From NCBI RefSeq assembly GCF_025369935.1, contig NZ_CP104467.1, forward strand, positions 4,595,001 to 4,659,000: a DNA stretch of 64,000 nucleotides, in the 5' to 3' direction. The notes beneath the pieces were generated by a model, which was given only the letters and a program-made list of their open reading frames with translations, had not been told where the DNA came from and made no database searches. Numbering within the stretch: position 1 is the stretch's first letter; every line of letters begins with the position of its first letter. The translations under genes were made by a program, and so were the position numbers. The stretch is from Paenibacillus andongensis. Its GTDB lineage: Bacteria > Bacillota > Bacilli > Paenibacillales > NBRC-103111. Below are positions 26,627 through 34,505 of the stretch, piece by piece.

Positions 26627-26651
26627 TATATGCTTATAGAATAGGGATATG
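26627..26651 (-). promoter_or_regulatory. Possible sigma-E promoter for dacB
   Basis: On the minus strand CATATC (26651-26646), 13-base spacer, CATATA (26632-26627), resembling sigma-E -35/-10 boxes. Known dacB regulation by sigma-E in B. subtilis supports it; the match is modest. Confidence 0.3.
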
Positions 26652-26665
26652 TCCAAGTCTTCTTA

Positions 26666-26694
26666 TTTACAAAACAGAAATCAGCCCGTATAAT
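26666..26694 (+). promoter_or_regulatory. Strong sigma-A promoter upstream of the ArsB/NhaD gene
   Basis: TTTACA (26666-26671), exactly 17 bases, TATAAT (26689-26694). Start expected near 26701. Confidence 0.7.
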
Positions 26695-26700
26695 GAAAAA

Positions 26701-26756
26701 TAATTTAATACGGAGATCACCGGAGGAGCCTGCCACTGCAGGCTTCTTTTTGCGTT
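26701..26756 (+). ncRNA. Short promoter-to-terminator transcript: small RNA or attenuator leader
   Basis: The transcript from the promoter above would be only about 55 bases: a small CGG/CCG hairpin (26711-26722), then a 7-bp terminator stem AGCCTGC/GCAGGCT with a CACT loop (26727-26744), then TCTTTTTGCGTTTTTT. No open frame fits. It lies about 120 bases ahead of the transporter gene, so a ligand-controlled attenuator or an independent small RNA are both possible. Confidence 0.45.
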
Positions 26757-26822
26757 TTTTGGGGTTCTCCTTGAATTTGGACATAATAATTTCTATTTAG
26801 AGTCAGTCAAGCTTAAGCTTGC

Positions 26823-26864
26823 AAGCGGAGAGACTTTGAGCATAGCTCAAAGATCCCTATTTTA
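26823..26864 (+). repeat. Palindromic repeat family 1, copy 2
   Basis: AAGCGGAGAGAC, inverted pair TTTGAGC/GCTCAAA, then GATCCCTATTTTA, running straight into the AGGAGG of the transporter gene. Confidence 0.8.
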
Positions 26865-26874
26865 GGAGGAAAAC

Positions 26875-28170
26875 ATGTTAACTTGGGTTGCCTTAATTAT
26901 TTTTATTGTGACTTATGCGCTTATTATTTCTGAGAAAGTCAATCGAGCGGTCATTGCCTTACTCGGTGCTGTGATCATGGTATTTGCCGGTATTCTAGAT
27001 GTGCACAAAGTGTTTCAACAGTATATCGAATGGGAAACCATCACACTTCTTATTGGGATGATGATTCTCGTTGGAATTACAAATCAAACGGGTGTATTTC
27101 AGTTCGTTGCCATCCGCGCCGCGAAAGCTGTGAAGGGGGATCCGTTGCGAATTTTACTCGTACTATCTGTGTTAACGGCTGTTGGTTCCGCCCTATTGGA
27201 TAATGTGACAACCGTTTTATTGGTCGTTCCTGTCACCATTGCGATTACGCGAATACTTGAAATTAATCCAATCCCTTTCTTGATGTCTGAAATCATTGCT
27301 TCCAATATAGGAGGTACAGCTACACTCATTGGAGATCCTCCCAACATCATGATCGGATCTGCCAACCCTCATTTAACCTTTAATGCCTTTTTACTTAATT
27401 TAGCGCCTATTACGATCCTTATTTTCGTTGTTACCCTTTTCATGTTGTATTTCATGTATAGAAAGCAACTGCAGCCTAATCCTGCTTTGCAAACTAAACT
27501 TTTAGAGCTGAATGAACGCGATTATATCAAGGATAAGCTGCTCATGAAGAAATCTTTACTTATTTTATCACTGACGATTCTCGGATTCATGCTTCATGCC
27601 ATTATTCATGTTGATGCCGCTGTTATCGCGATAACCGGTGCAATTTTGCTCATGCTTTTAGGTCTTAAGGAACACGATGTCGAAAAAGCCTTTGATTCTA
27701 TTGAGTGGGTAACGATTTTCTTCTTTGCTGGCCTTTTTAGCTTAGTAGGAGGTTTACAAGAGGTTGGTTTAATTAAAACGATAGCCATGAAAGCTCTAGA
27801 TGTGACGGAAGGAGACATCACTACAGCTTCATTATTGATTCTCTGGGGTTCAGGTCTTGCATCAGCAACCATTGACAATATTCCCTTTGTTGCTACGATG
27901 ATCCCTTTAATTAAAGACATGGCTGAGGGACTTGGACTTGCCGTTGATTCGGATCCTATCAATATCCTTTGGTGGTCGCTTGCTTTAGGCGCTTGTTTAG
28001 GAGGAAATGGCACAATTATCGGCGCTTCCGCCAATGTTATCGTTGCCGGACTCGCCGCCAAAGAGGGCAAAAGCTTCAGTTATTTGGAATTTCTGAAAGT
28101 GGGAGCTCCAATAACCCTTGTGTCTTTGGCATTGGCCCATGTTTATATTTATATCCGTTATCTGCTGTAG
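26875..28170 (+). CDS. ArsB/NhaD-family ion transporter
   Basis: Polytopic membrane protein (431 residues, about eleven hydrophobic helices) of the ion transporter superfamily that includes ArsB arsenite permeases and NhaD Na+/H+ antiporters. Recognisable segments include LLDNVTTVLLVVPVT, NIGGTATLIGDPPNIMIG and the second-half GGNGTIIGASANVIVAG, the inverted-repeat hairpins of this fold. No arsR, arsA or arsC is nearby, so arsenite export is not supported. ATG at 26875 after AGGAGG. Plus-strand island between minus-strand dacB and ytfJ. Confidence 0.82.
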   Translation: MLTWVALIIFIVTYALIISEKVNRAVIALLGAVIMVFAGILDVHKVFQQYIEWETITLLIGMMILVGITNQTGVFQFVAIRAAKAVKGDPLRILLVLSVLTAVGSALLDNVTTVLLVVPVTIAITRILEINPIPFLMSEIIASNIGGTATLIGDPPNIMIGSANPHLTFNAFLLNLAPITILIFVVTLFMLYFMYRKQLQPNPALQTKLLELNERDYIKDKLLMKKSLLILSLTILGFMLHAIIHVDAAVIAITGAILLMLLGLKEHDVEKAFDSIEWVTIFFFAGLFSLVGGLQEVGLIKTIAMKALDVTEGDITTASLLILWGSGLASATIDNIPFVATMIPLIKDMAEGLGLAVDSDPINILWWSLALGACLGGNGTIIGASANVIVAGLAAKEGKSFSYLEFLKVGAPITLVSLALAHVYIYIRYLL

Positions 28171-28349
28171 AGGAGAAGACAACATACGATGATTCTAGCT
28201 ATTTGCTGCTGAGGCGAACTTTTCAGACTTATGCGCTGAACACAGGCTGGCTTTTTCCCAAGGGTCTGCCCCCACATGATAAATCAAGCTCCACCGGCTT
28301 ACAGACATGAATTCATGCTTGACCACGACGCTAATGCGTCTTTATGCAC
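28171..28349. other. Unassigned intergenic stretch with hairpins
   Basis: No open frame is supported. It holds a 12-bp perfect palindrome CATGAATTCATG (28306-28317) and a GACGC/GCGTC hairpin followed by TTTA (28327-28343), which could be a weak terminator for the transporter gene. Confidence 0.4.
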
Positions 28350-28376
28350 TAAAAAAGCTGTCCCCAAAGGACAGCT
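28350..28376 (-). terminator. Rho-independent terminator after ytfJ
   Basis: 8-bp stem AGCTGTCC/GGACAGCT followed on the minus strand by six T residues. Confidence 0.8.
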
Positions 28377-28394
28377 CAAACGAAGGCCAATCAG

Positions 28395-28892
28395 CTACAC
28401 AATGAAATTTTGATTCTCGATATTAGTTACATTTGTTCCGTTAGTGGCTACAGTGCTGGCAGGTGTCTTGGCTCCCATGCCTTTGATCATGCTTTGAATT
28501 CTGTCAACCACTTGCGGAGCGGAGTCAATGAGGCGTTCAAGAATATGTGTTTGGTTGTCAAGCGGAACAACCTTCACACCATTTTTACCTACGACGAGGA
28601 AAGCAATAGGTGTAATGGATACCCCGCCGCCGCTACCGCCGCCGAAAGGAAGAGCAACCTTCGCATTCAGCGCATCGCTTCTATTTGCTGAGCCGCCTTC
28701 GATTTCAATTTCGGAATCTGTCACGAATTCGCTGCCGCCCGCAGCAAAACCGAAACCTACTTTGGATATTGGCATAATAACACTACCATCAGGGGTCTCG
28801 ACGGGGTCACCAACAATCGTGTTTACATCGACCATTTCTTTGATATTTTCCATGGCGACTTTCATGAGGCCTTGAATCGGGTGTTCGGACAT
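28395..28892 (-). CDS. ytfJ: Sporulation protein YtfJ (GerW family)
   Basis: Forespore-expressed protein of unknown biochemical role in the GerW family. The N-terminus MSEHPIQGLMKVAMENIKEM, the segment DGSVIMPISKVGFGFAAGGSE and the glycine-rich FGGGSGGGVSITPIAF are characteristic. The ATG at 28892 follows AAGGAGG; 165 residues. Immediately downstream of ytfI, as in other Bacillales. Confidence 0.9.
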   Translation of the reverse strand: MSEHPIQGLMKVAMENIKEMVDVNTIVGDPVETPDGSVIMPISKVGFGFAAGGSEFVTDSEIEIEGGSANRSDALNAKVALPFGGGSGGGVSITPIAFLVVGKNGVKVVPLDNQTHILERLIDSAPQVVDRIQSMIKGMGAKTPASTVATNGTNVTNIENQNFIV

Positions 28893-29011
28893 GATCTTAT
28901 TCCTCCTTAGAGATTTTTTAGCCAGATAAACTGGCAATAGAAGCACATGCGTCGAAAAGCAAAAATGGTTCATTTGTAGAATGCCCTTAGTGGAATATCG
29001 TTATGTACACT

Positions 29012-29722
29012 TTAAGAAGCCGTTTTAACTCGAGACCTTAACTTCATTGTTTTCAAAACAATTTGAATCCATGTACGAATACCACCTTTTATTTTGGCCG
29101 CTCTGCTAATCAAACGTATTCCTGCAACTACGATAAACCATACGCGAATACGTCCTGCAAAACGAAATTCGGTTGAAAATTGTTTCTCATTATATTGCGG
29201 TATAACATCGATTTGCGGTTTTGCCGTTAAGTTCACATAGCGAATGGAAAAGCCAAGCAGCGAAGATTTGATTCCCCATATTGCCCCTGTTGTAATCGCT
29301 GTTTCAGGAGCATCACCTACGCCTATACGAGTTATCCATTTTAAATCGGTACACTCGACTTTCGCCAATGTCTGCTTCATCCAATCATAGAAGTTTAATG
29401 TATGTACTAGTGCTTCCTTTGCTTCTTTGAATGCGTTGATTATTTTATCTTTCGTAATATGATCCTTGCTTTCATCTTTAAGTTTGGAACTGGATTTGGT
29501 GATTATTTCCGATTTAACCATAATCCCCTTCGTAAAGCCTTTGAATTGTATGATTGGAATGACGTAACGATAGCGTATAAGCCCGAATAACGCCCGCATT
29601 TCCACTGATAATGTATCATTGTCTTTCACTCTAGAGAAGTTGAATTCACCGCGAATGAAACTAAATAAGAAACCAATGATCACAAAAATGATTATTAGTA
29701 ATACTATCCCCACCCACAACAA
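29012..29722 (-). CDS. ytfI: DUF2953 protein YtfI
   Basis: 236 residues, one N-terminal transmembrane helix (about 2-24) and a hydrophilic body with the DUF2953-like LFGLIRYRYVIP and IGVGDAPETAITTGAIWG. It pairs with ytfJ. Start is TTG at 29722 after GGAGGG. Two family 1 repeats precede its SD. Function is unknown, presumably in sporulation. Confidence 0.82.
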   Translation of the reverse strand: MLWVGIVLLIIIFVIIGFLFSFIRGEFNFSRVKDNDTLSVEMRALFGLIRYRYVIPIIQFKGFTKGIMVKSEIITKSSSKLKDESKDHITKDKIINAFKEAKEALVHTLNFYDWMKQTLAKVECTDLKWITRIGVGDAPETAITTGAIWGIKSSLLGFSIRYVNLTAKPQIDVIPQYNEKQFSTEFRFAGRIRVWFIVVAGIRLISRAAKIKGGIRTWIQIVLKTMKLRSRVKTAS

Positions 29723-29738
29723 CTTGGAATCCCTCCTA

Positions 29739-29814
29739 ATATAGGGATCTTTGAGCGTAGCTCAAAGTCTCACCACTTTGGAATCTTTGAGCGTAGCTCA
29801 AAGTCTCACCGCTT
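29739..29814 (-). repeat. Palindromic repeat family 1, two copies upstream of ytfI
   Basis: Two units (29739-29778 and 29780-29814) each with TTTGAGC/GCTCAAA inverted arms; the inner one reads on the minus strand into GATCCCTATATTAGGAGG, i.e. the ytfI Shine-Dalgarno. Confidence 0.8.
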
Positions 29815-29816
29815 AA

Positions 29817-29861
29817 TAAAAAACTCCGCCTGCAAGAAAAATTCTTCTCGTAGGTGGAGTT
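29817..29861 (-). terminator. Rho-independent terminator after scpB
   Basis: AACTCC/GGAGTT stem extended by CCT/AGG and further pairs, with TTTTTTA following on the minus strand. Confidence 0.75.
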
Positions 29862-29904
29862 AGTATGACCCTAAAAAGGAAATGAAATGCATGTCTGCGG
29901 GATC

Positions 29905-30528
29905 TTATTCGGTTTCATCGCTTACATCTTCGAGAGTAATCTGCTTCTGATCTCCGCCAATTCGGTCAAATAATAGACGGGTCTCTTCTTCTAAATCGAA
30001 ATTCCCTTGGAAGCTTGCCGAATCCGGCAGCTCCGTAATCGAACTAAGACCGAAATATTCTAGAAATTGCTTGGAAGTTCCGTACAAAATCGGTCTACCT
30101 ACCGCATCGGCGCGTCCGACTTCCGTAATTAAGTCTTTGCCGGTTAAGGTTGCCAAGGCCCGATCGCATTTCACGCCGCGAATCTCCTCAATTTCAACTC
30201 TTGTAATTGGCTGTTTATAAGCAACGATGGATAATGTCTCTAACGCGGCTTGCGATAGGGACGATCGTGAAGGCGAATAAGCAAGACGCTCAAAATAGGG
30301 CGCATGCTCAGCTAAGGTTGTTAACTGATACGCTCCAGCTACTTCCACAATCTGAACGCCGCGACCCTTTCGTTTGAAGTCCGTTCTCATATCTTTGAGC
30401 AGATCACGAACCAAATAAAGATCAAGCTCCATGACTTCAGCTAATTGCTTGGCATCCAATCCTTCGTCGCCAGAGGCAAAGAGCAGTCCTTCAATAATTG
30501 ATTTCATCTGTTGGAAATTGAGTGTCAA
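29905..30528 (-). CDS. scpB: Segregation and condensation protein B
   Basis: Winged-helix kleisin-associated subunit of the SMC-ScpAB condensin for chromosome organisation. Motifs: EGLLFASGDEGLDAKQLAEVM, ALETLSIVAYKQPITRVEIEEIRGV, and LYGTSKQFLEYFGL. The start is taken as TTG at 30528, nine bases after AGAGGAGG, giving eight residues before KSIIEGLL as in B. subtilis; the ATG at 30507 lacks an SD. It overlaps the scpA 3' end by 38 bases. Confidence 0.92.
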   Translation of the reverse strand: MTLNFQQMKSIIEGLLFASGDEGLDAKQLAEVMELDLYLVRDLLKDMRTDFKRKGRGVQIVEVAGAYQLTTLAEHAPYFERLAYSPSRSSLSQAALETLSIVAYKQPITRVEIEEIRGVKCDRALATLTGKDLITEVGRADAVGRPILYGTSKQFLEYFGLSSITELPDSASFQGNFDLEEETRLLFDRIGGDQKQITLEDVSDETE

Positions 30529-31282
30529 TGTCAGAAACCTCCTCTTTTGCTTGGATGACGATGTCTTCAAATAGTTTGTACTGATAACAAATCACTTTTT
30601 TCATTTTCATTAATTCGAGTATCGCCAAGAAAGTCACGACTATTTCTTCACGTGTCATTTCGTAATCAAATAGCTTTGAGAAAAGCAGCTTACCGCCTTT
30701 AAATTTAAGTAAGTCAATAACCTCTCGAATGCGCTCTTTAACTGAAATTTCATCTCTTCGTATTCTAGTTACCACATTGCGGTTAGCCAGCTTCCTTAAC
30801 GTTCTCTGAAAGGCAAACAGTAGATCTGCGACATCAAGTCCCTCTACAGGGTTCTCCTGAATGTCTGGCCGGTATGATGTCAAATCCTCTGGTTCTCGCG
30901 TGTACACGAGACTGCGTTCTACCTCTTTATCCCTGAGCATGTCGGCAATTGATTTGTACTTCCGGTATTCAATTAGCTTCGCAACAAGTTCCGCGCGAGG
31001 ATCTAACGAGTCGTCCATATCATCAAAATATTCATCAAATTCAATAACAGGCGGCTTAGGCAATAGCATTTTGCTCTTGATAGAGAGAAGTGTTGCGGCC
31101 ATCACAAGAAATTCACTCGTAATATCCAGCTCCAATTCATGCATAGCTTGAACATAGCCCAAGTATTGATCTGTTATTTCTTTGATCGGAATATTATAAA
31201 TGTCGAGTTCATTTTTATCGATAAGATGAAGTAAAAGATCAAGGGGGCCTTCAAATGCTTCTAACTTATAGGTTACTTTCAT
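30491..31282 (-). CDS. scpA: Segregation and condensation protein A
   Basis: Kleisin subunit of the SMC complex. The N-terminal SMC-binding region has FEGPLDLLLHLIDKNELDIYNI (residues 9-30) and a C-terminal winged helix near FLAILELMKMKKV. 263 residues, normal. ATG at 31282. It lies between the M50 protease and scpB, and probably shares the riboflavin operon transcript, since no terminator is seen after ribH. Confidence 0.93.
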   Translation of the reverse strand: MKVTYKLEAFEGPLDLLLHLIDKNELDIYNIPIKEITDQYLGYVQAMHELELDITSEFLVMAATLLSIKSKMLLPKPPVIEFDEYFDDMDDSLDPRAELVAKLIEYRKYKSIADMLRDKEVERSLVYTREPEDLTSYRPDIQENPVEGLDVADLLFAFQRTLRKLANRNVVTRIRRDEISVKERIREVIDLLKFKGGKLLFSKLFDYEMTREEIVVTFLAILELMKMKKVICYQYKLFEDIVIQAKEEVSDIDTQFPTDEINY

Positions 31283-31298
31283 TTCATTCTCCCCCTTG

Positions 31299-31940
31299 TC
31301 ATAGTGAAAATAGATTCATAACAAACTGCGCGGCAAACGGATACAAATGTCCGAGCGCCCATTGACCAACTGGTGTAACCAGTAAAACAATAACCAGAAT
31401 AAGTGCATAGCGTTGATTACGTGCGAACCATCCTTGCTTGCGGGAAGCAACTAGTCCTTTCAAAATAAACCATCCGTCGAGCGGATAAAGGGGTAGTATA
31501 TGTATAAGGCAAATCATTACATTGACGATAACGCAGTACTGCAAATAGACTCGCCACTGTTCAACGGCAGTGGATTCTGTCCCTCCTCCCACCAAAGCCG
31601 GCAGAAAGAAATAAAGCCACCAGAAGAACAAAACGAGCAGTAAATTCGTAAAAGGTCCCGCTAAAAATACAAGTGTGTGCGATAGCCTCGGTCTCTTCTT
31701 AAAACGTGATTCATCTACCGGTATTCTCTTTGACCAGCCATAGGGACCGAAGACGATCATAGCTAGCCCCAAGGCATCTAAATGTGCCAAGGGGTTTAGC
31801 GATAATCGTTTGCTTTCTCGAGCTGTACGATCTCCGAGCAGCCAAGCTACCCCCGCATGGGCCGCATCGTGCAGCGTCATTGCGATCAGAAATGCGAACA
31901 GCCTGGGCAGCAGTGTTTCCAAATGATAATAAGAAAGCAT
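31299..31940 (-). CDS. Site-2 protease family membrane protein (M50) with altered zinc motif
   Basis: Six-helix membrane protein of the short M50 family seen next to scpA in several Firmicutes. The active-site motif is HDAAH (His24, Asp25, His28) in place of HExxH. The downstream signature LSLNPLAHLDALG and the third-ligand motif LYPLDGWFIL are conserved. The Glu-to-Asp change could lower or abolish proteolysis, or be a lineage variant. 213 residues. Its ATG overlaps the ribH stop by one base (TAATG). Confidence 0.78.
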   Translation of the reverse strand: MLSYYHLETLLPRLFAFLIAMTLHDAAHAGVAWLLGDRTARESKRLSLNPLAHLDALGLAMIVFGPYGWSKRIPVDESRFKKRPRLSHTLVFLAGPFTNLLLVLFFWWLYFFLPALVGGGTESTAVEQWRVYLQYCVIVNVMICLIHILPLYPLDGWFILKGLVASRKQGWFARNQRYALILVIVLLVTPVGQWALGHLYPFAAQFVMNLFSL

Positions 31941-32410
31941 TACGAAGTGAATTGCTTCGTCAAGTTCGCCATTTCAATCGCAGTTACGGCAGCTTCCCAG
32001 CCTTTATTTCCAGCTTTGGTACCCGCACGTTCCACTGCTTGCTCAATGGAATCTGTCGTCAAAACACCGAAAATCGTGGGAATGCCTGTTTTCAGGTTAA
32101 TAGCAGAAACACCTTTTGCCACTTCGCTGCACACATAATCAAAATGTGGAGTTGATCCTCGAATTACCGCACCTAGTGTAATAACAGCATCGTACTTTCC
32201 GCTTTCAGCCATTTTTTGAGCGATTAGCGGAAGTTCGAATGCGCCTGGTACCCAAGCAATATCTACTTCGTCCTCATTAACGCCATGACGTTTCAGAGCG
32301 TCCTGTGCGCCACCCAACAATTTGGATGTAATAAATTCATTGAAACGACCTACAACGATACCATATTTCAAGTTTTGCGAAATTAAATGTCCTTCAAAAA
32401 TGTTAGCCAT
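31940..32410 (-). CDS. ribH: 6,7-dimethyl-8-ribityllumazine synthase
   Basis: Penultimate step of riboflavin synthesis; forms icosahedral or pentameric assemblies. Motifs: [44 protein letters not shown] (with the catalytic His) and [17 protein letters not shown]. 156 residues. ATG at 32410 with a GGGAGA-type SD. Last rib gene of ribD-ribE-ribBA-ribH. Confidence 0.95.
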   Translation of the reverse strand: MANIFEGHLISQNLKYGIVVGRFNEFITSKLLGGAQDALKRHGVNEDEVDIAWVPGAFELPLIAQKMAESGKYDAVITLGAVIRGSTPHFDYVCSEVAKGVSAINLKTGIPTIFGVLTTDSIEQAVERAGTKAGNKGWEAAVTAIEMANLTKQFTS

Positions 32411-32460
32411 GGTGAGATTCTCCCTTTCCTATTTGAACAAGTTATTTGGATTAGATTGGA

Positions 32461-33687
32461 TTATATGCCGCTGCCTGAGTCATGAAAACTAAGCATATGA
32501 CCAAGCTTGTTTTTCTTCGTTTGTAAATAACTGAGGTTATCAGCCTTACTCTCCATTTGAATCGGAACCCGCTCAACCACTTCAAGGCCGTAGCCTTCCA
32601 ATCCTTTAATTTTGCGTGGATTATTCGTTAATAGACGAAGTTGAGTGATGCCAAGATCTTTCAAAATTTGCGCCCCAATCCCATAATCCCGAAGATCTGG
32701 AGCAAAGCCAAGCTTAATATTCGCCTCTACGGTGTCTAATCCCTGCTCTTGCAAGGCATAAGCCTTCAATTTATTGATTAAACCGATTCCGCGACCTTCC
32801 TGTCGCATATATAATAATACACCATTGCCCTCTTGATCAATCTGTTTTAATGCGGCATCCAGTTGTGGACCGCAGTCGCAGCGATGAGAATGGAAGACAT
32901 CTCCAGTCAAGCACTCAGAATGAACGCGTACCAACGTTGGTTTGGAAGGGTCAATTGTCCCTTTGACAAGGGCCACGTGCTCTTTGTTATCCAGTAGGTT
33001 CGTATAGGCAATAGCCTTGAAAGTGCCAAAATCAGTTGGAAGCTTAATTTCAACTTCTCGCTCAACCAATTTCTCCTGCTGATTTCGGTAATGAATTAAG
33101 TCCTGAATCGTGATAATGCGCAAGTCATGTTTCGCTGCAATTTCCATCAGATCCGGTACACGCGCCATTGTTCCGTCTTCTTTAATAACTTCGCAAATGA
33201 CGGCTGCCGGATAAGATTCGCACAAGATAGCCAAATCAACAGCCGCTTCTGTATGTCCAGTTCTGCGGAGTACGCCGCCCTTTTTGGCAATTAAAGGGAA
33301 AATATGGCCGGGTCTACGGAAATCTTGAGGTTTTGCTTCCGGATCTATCAAGCCCATAATCGTTCTTGAACGCTCATGCGCAGATATTCCCGTGCTTGTT
33401 TCTACATGGTCAACAGAAACCGTAAACGCTGTTCCGTGATAATCCGTATTCCGCGCGACCATGGGAGGCAGGTCAAGTTCTTGTGCACGTTCCTCTGTAA
33501 TTGGTGCACATACGAGTCCACGTCCTTCCTTGATCATGAAATTAATGACTTCAGGTGTTGTTTTATCGGCAAGCGCGATAAAGTCGCCTTCGTTCTCACG
33601 GTCTTCATCGTCCACCGCAATAATGACTTTGCCTAGTTTGAGATCGTTAAGCGCTTCTTCTATGGTGTTGAAGATTATTTGTGTCAT
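32461..33687 (-). CDS. ribBA: 3,4-dihydroxy-2-butanone-4-phosphate synthase / GTP cyclohydrolase II
   Basis: Bifunctional enzyme giving both riboflavin precursors. The N-terminal RibB domain (about 1-200) carries [11 protein letters not shown] and the [22 protein letters not shown] motifs. The C-terminal RibA domain (about 205-408) has the zinc ligands [27 protein letters not shown] and the closing NNPRKI. Start is placed at the ATG at 33687 after AGGAGAGG; a GTG at 33693 touches the SD. Three family 2 repeats lie directly upstream. Confidence 0.95.
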   Translation of the reverse strand: MTQIIFNTIEEALNDLKLGKVIIAVDDEDRENEGDFIALADKTTPEVINFMIKEGRGLVCAPITEERAQELDLPPMVARNTDYHGTAFTVSVDHVETSTGISAHERSRTIMGLIDPEAKPQDFRRPGHIFPLIAKKGGVLRRTGHTEAAVDLAILCESYPAAVICEVIKEDGTMARVPDLMEIAAKHDLRIITIQDLIHYRNQQEKLVEREVEIKLPTDFGTFKAIAYTNLLDNKEHVALVKGTIDPSKPTLVRVHSECLTGDVFHSHRCDCGPQLDAALKQIDQEGNGVLLYMRQEGRGIGLINKLKAYALQEQGLDTVEANIKLGFAPDLRDYGIGAQILKDLGITQLRLLTNNPRKIKGLEGYGLEVVERVPIQMESKADNLSYLQTKKNKLGHMLSFHDSGSGI

Positions 33688-33700
33688 ATTCACCTCTCCT

Positions 33701-33814
33701 AAGAGTTTTGCTTTAGCAAAACTATCTTCGTAAGCATAAGCTTGAGCTTTGCTTTAGCAAAGCTTTCTTCGTAAGCATAAGCTTGAGTTTTGCTTTTGCA
33801 AAACAAAATTCGTA
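33701..33814 (-). repeat. Palindromic repeat family 2, three tandem copies upstream of ribBA
   Basis: Units at about 33701-33745, 33746-33786 and 33787-33814, each with a GTTTTGCTTTAGCAAAAC-type hairpin and the spacer TTCGTAAGCATAAGCTTGA. They fill the whole ribE-ribBA gap; the first abuts the ribBA Shine-Dalgarno. In the middle copy both arms changed together (GCTTTGC/GCAAAGC), which keeps the pairing. Confidence 0.85.
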
Positions 33815-33817
33815 CTG

Positions 33818-34489
33818 CTACATAAAGCCGTTATCGGCAAGAAAGCTCGCAGTCAGCGTACTTTGCTTTTTCCCGTTTCCATCGGAAGATTCAGATGGAC
33901 CGAACTTTAGTAGACGCTCCATATACTTACCTAGCACGTCACATTCTATATTGACCGAATCCCCGGCCTTTTTATCATGGAGAACCGTTTGAGCGAGAGT
34001 ATGCGGGATGATGGAAACCGCCACTTCACGATCATTGACATCAACAACGGTAAGGCTTATGCCGTCAATTGTGATGGAACCCCCGGAAATGATATATCGG
34101 AAAATGTACTTATTCTCCGGTTCGAACCGATATACGACAGCATTTTCTTCGGGTATTCGTGAAAGTATCGTTGCGGTTGCATCCACATGTCCTTGGACAA
34201 TATGCCCGCCGAACCGACCATTCGCTGCCATGGCCCGCTCCAAATTCACGCGTGTGCCAGTTTGTAGTTTGCGAAGATTCGTCTTGCGATATGTTTCTGG
34301 CATAACATCCACGGAAAATGAGTCGTTATCAAAGGCAATGACCGTCAAACAGACGCCGTTTACAGAAATGCTGTCACCCAGGTGGACATCTTCAAGCACT
34401 TTCTTGGCAGCGATAGTCAACACCATCGCTTGCCCTTGACTATGAATGCGGCGCATGTGGCCGATTTCTTCGATAATTCCGGTAAACAT
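33818..34489 (-). CDS. ribE: Riboflavin synthase alpha subunit
   Basis: Dismutates two lumazine molecules to riboflavin. The two repeated lumazine-binding halves are visible: MFTGIIEEIG with ISVNGVCLTV (N half) and GGHIVQGHVDATA with ITIDGISLTV (C half). 223 residues, normal. ATG at 34489 after a GGAGGA-type SD. Between ribD and ribBA. Confidence 0.94.
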   Translation of the reverse strand: MFTGIIEEIGHMRRIHSQGQAMVLTIAAKKVLEDVHLGDSISVNGVCLTVIAFDNDSFSVDVMPETYRKTNLRKLQTGTRVNLERAMAANGRFGGHIVQGHVDATATILSRIPEENAVVYRFEPENKYIFRYIISGGSITIDGISLTVVDVNDREVAVSIIPHTLAQTVLHDKKAGDSVNIECDVLGKYMERLLKFGPSESSDGNGKKQSTLTASFLADNGFM

Positions 34490-34505
34490 GCAAGTCCTCC
34501 ATTCG

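Noticed and set aside
26602..26784. 60-codon minus-strand frame ahead of dacB
   Set aside because: Low-complexity lysine-rich start made from the terminator tail, covering a promoter and hairpin; no SD.
26875..28170. Arsenic resistance operon
   Set aside because: The transporter has the ArsB/NhaD fold, but no arsR, arsA or arsC is adjacent, and the family is broad.
33701..33814. Three tandem repeats before ribBA as a possible CRISPR or iteron array
   Set aside because: Only three units without spacers, in an intergenic 5' leader; single copies occur at other genes. Better explained as a hairpin repeat family.
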